Assembly: GCA_019323355.1 (NCBI GenBank) | Contig: JAHWHI010000015.1 | Coordinates: forward strand, 1 to 13,817 | Origin: Candidatus Woesearchaeota archaeon | GTDB lineage: Archaea; Nanobdellota; Nanobdellia; Woesearchaeales; WJKV01 | DNA: 13,817 nucleotides | Direction of reading: 5' to 3' | In this document: positions 13,375 to 13,817 of the stretch, piece by piece | Numbering within the stretch: the stretch's first letter is position 1 | Layout of the letters: the number at the start of each line of letters is the position of its first letter | Notes under the pieces: model-generated | Database searches by the model: none | The model's input: the letters and a program-made list of their open reading frames with translations, nothing else | What the model was told of the DNA's origin: nothing | Made by a program: the position numbers and the translations under genes

Positions 13375-13593
13375 ATGGCCATAAGAGGAAGAATCCAAAA
13401 CCTTACCAAAGGTAGTAAACATATCACAGGCACTATTAAAAGAATTGGCGGTGGCGGTGTTGTTGGTTTTGAAGCACCATTGTCAATGGCAGACAAACTG
13501 TCAGTAAATACTGTTGTTGAGTTTAGTGCTGGAACAAAGACAACCCAGAAATGGGAACAGCGACCAGTAAAAATTACAAAAGTTATAGGTTAG
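13375..13593 (+). CDS. Small beta-rich protein, paralogue B
   Basis: A 72-residue protein with the same layout as its neighbours: RGRIQNL strand, HITGTIKRI strand, Gly run GGGG (25-28), VVGFEAPLS, turn, KLSVNTVVEF strand, and a final strand PVKITKVI. The GTIKRIGGGGVVGF segment recalls small beta-barrel nucleic-acid binders such as cold-shock domains, though the RNP motifs are not present, so OB-like is only a suggestion. The ATG at 13375 is chosen over an in-frame TTG at 13333 because GAGGTG (13361-13366) stands 8 bases before it. It is expressed from the multi-TATA leader with the hairpin, and the next paralogue follows after 11 bp with its SD overlapping this gene's stop. Pairing and duplication suggest the two proteins work together or as variants. 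Confidence 0.87.
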   Translation: MAIRGRIQNLTKGSKHITGTIKRIGGGGVVGFEAPLSMADKLSVNTVVEFSAGTKTTQKWEQRPVKITKVIG

Positions 13594-13604
13594 AGGTGAT
13601 TTAA

Positions 13605-13817
13605 ATGAGAACAGGAAGAATAGTTCAATTGAAAAAAGCAACAAATCCATCACGTGCAAAAAAATTAAAAATTGTTGAAGGAACAATCGTACAGGATAAT
13701 TTTGGATCCGACCTTTCCTTCACAGCACCAATGGAACTTGGTGAAAAATTAACCCTGGGAGTAAAAGTAGCTTTTGAGCCTCTGCCATACAGGAAAGGCG
13801 ACAGAGGAGTTGGCGAA
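13605..13817 (+). CDS. Small beta-rich protein, paralogue C (3' truncated by window end)
   Basis: The first 71 codons of an open frame that runs off the window. It starts MRTGRIVQLKKA, continues KKLKIVEGTIVQ, then SDLSFTAPMELGEKLTLGVKVAFEPL, aligning with paralogue B: GRI(Q/V)xL, then GTI, then F-x-A-P-(L/M), then KL-(S/T)-(V/L)-x-x-x-V-x-F. The spacer between the first two strands is longer and very basic. SD GAGGTGAT (13593-13600) overlaps the last base of the upstream stop codon and stands 4 bases before the ATG, so the two genes form an operon. Its true length cannot be seen here. Function unknown; RNA binding is a guess from size, charge and strand pattern. Confidence 0.82.
   Translation, partial: MRTGRIVQLKKATNPSRAKKLKIVEGTIVQDNFGSDLSFTAPMELGEKLTLGVKVAFEPLPYRKGDRGVGE

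Noticed and set aside
1..13817. CRISPR array, insertion sequence, integrase or toxin-antitoxin genes
   Set aside because: No regularly spaced repeats, transposase motifs, terminal inverted repeats or toxin signatures were seen.

Overview
The window looks like a piece of a compact archaeal chromosome, most likely from a DPANN lineage of the Woesearchaeota/Pacearchaeota type. This is inferred from the content; no marker such as rRNA is present. The evidence is an archaeal SRP54, an archaeal/eukaryal-type tRNA methylthiotransferase, TATA boxes (TTTATATA or TTTAAATA) at archaeal spacing, and a mix of leaderless genes and genes with a GAGGTGAT Shine-Dalgarno (SD) sequence. Genes are packed very tightly: one convergent pair has abutting stop codons. 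No tRNA, rRNA, CRISPR array or insertion sequence was found, and no stretch over 300 bases lacks a gene.

Region 1 (1-4100, + strand) is a four-gene cassette with gaps of 10, 8 and 3 bp. It holds an uncharacterised helical protein, an uncharacterised protein with a charged C-terminal coiled coil, a radical-SAM-like protein with an unusual cysteine layout, and a protein resembling helix-hairpin-helix (HhH-GPD) DNA glycosylases with four C-terminal cysteines. This is the strongest candidate for an undescribed system, possibly repair or modification of nucleic acid. The functional reading is inference from motifs.

Region 2 (4103-6077) has the leaderless SRP54 gene (protein targeting to the membrane) and, facing it stop to stop, a family I inorganic pyrophosphatase. 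Region 3 (6145-8578) has an unknown coiled-coil protein, a ParA/Soj-type ATPase without a ParB beside it, a 195-bp noncoding gap with two inverted repeats, and a second unknown protein.

Region 4 (8585-11276, - strand) has a methylthiotransferase for t6A37 of tRNA, followed by two adjacent HIT-domain proteins. Both HIT proteins lack the histidine that is the nucleophile in the family. Divergent from the methylthiotransferase is a small protein with the fold pattern of ribosome hibernation factors (HPF/RaiA), and a bulged inverted repeat lies between the two promoters.

Region 5 (11774-13817) has three small (about 71-78 aa) beta-rich proteins that appear to be one family, a tiny Glu-rich lipoprotein, and a five-helix membrane protein with a long charged cytoplasmic coil. 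The last two small beta proteins form an operon behind three tandem TATA boxes and a leader with an 11-bp hairpin. That hairpin contains a ghost copy of a translation initiation region. The window ends inside the third small protein.
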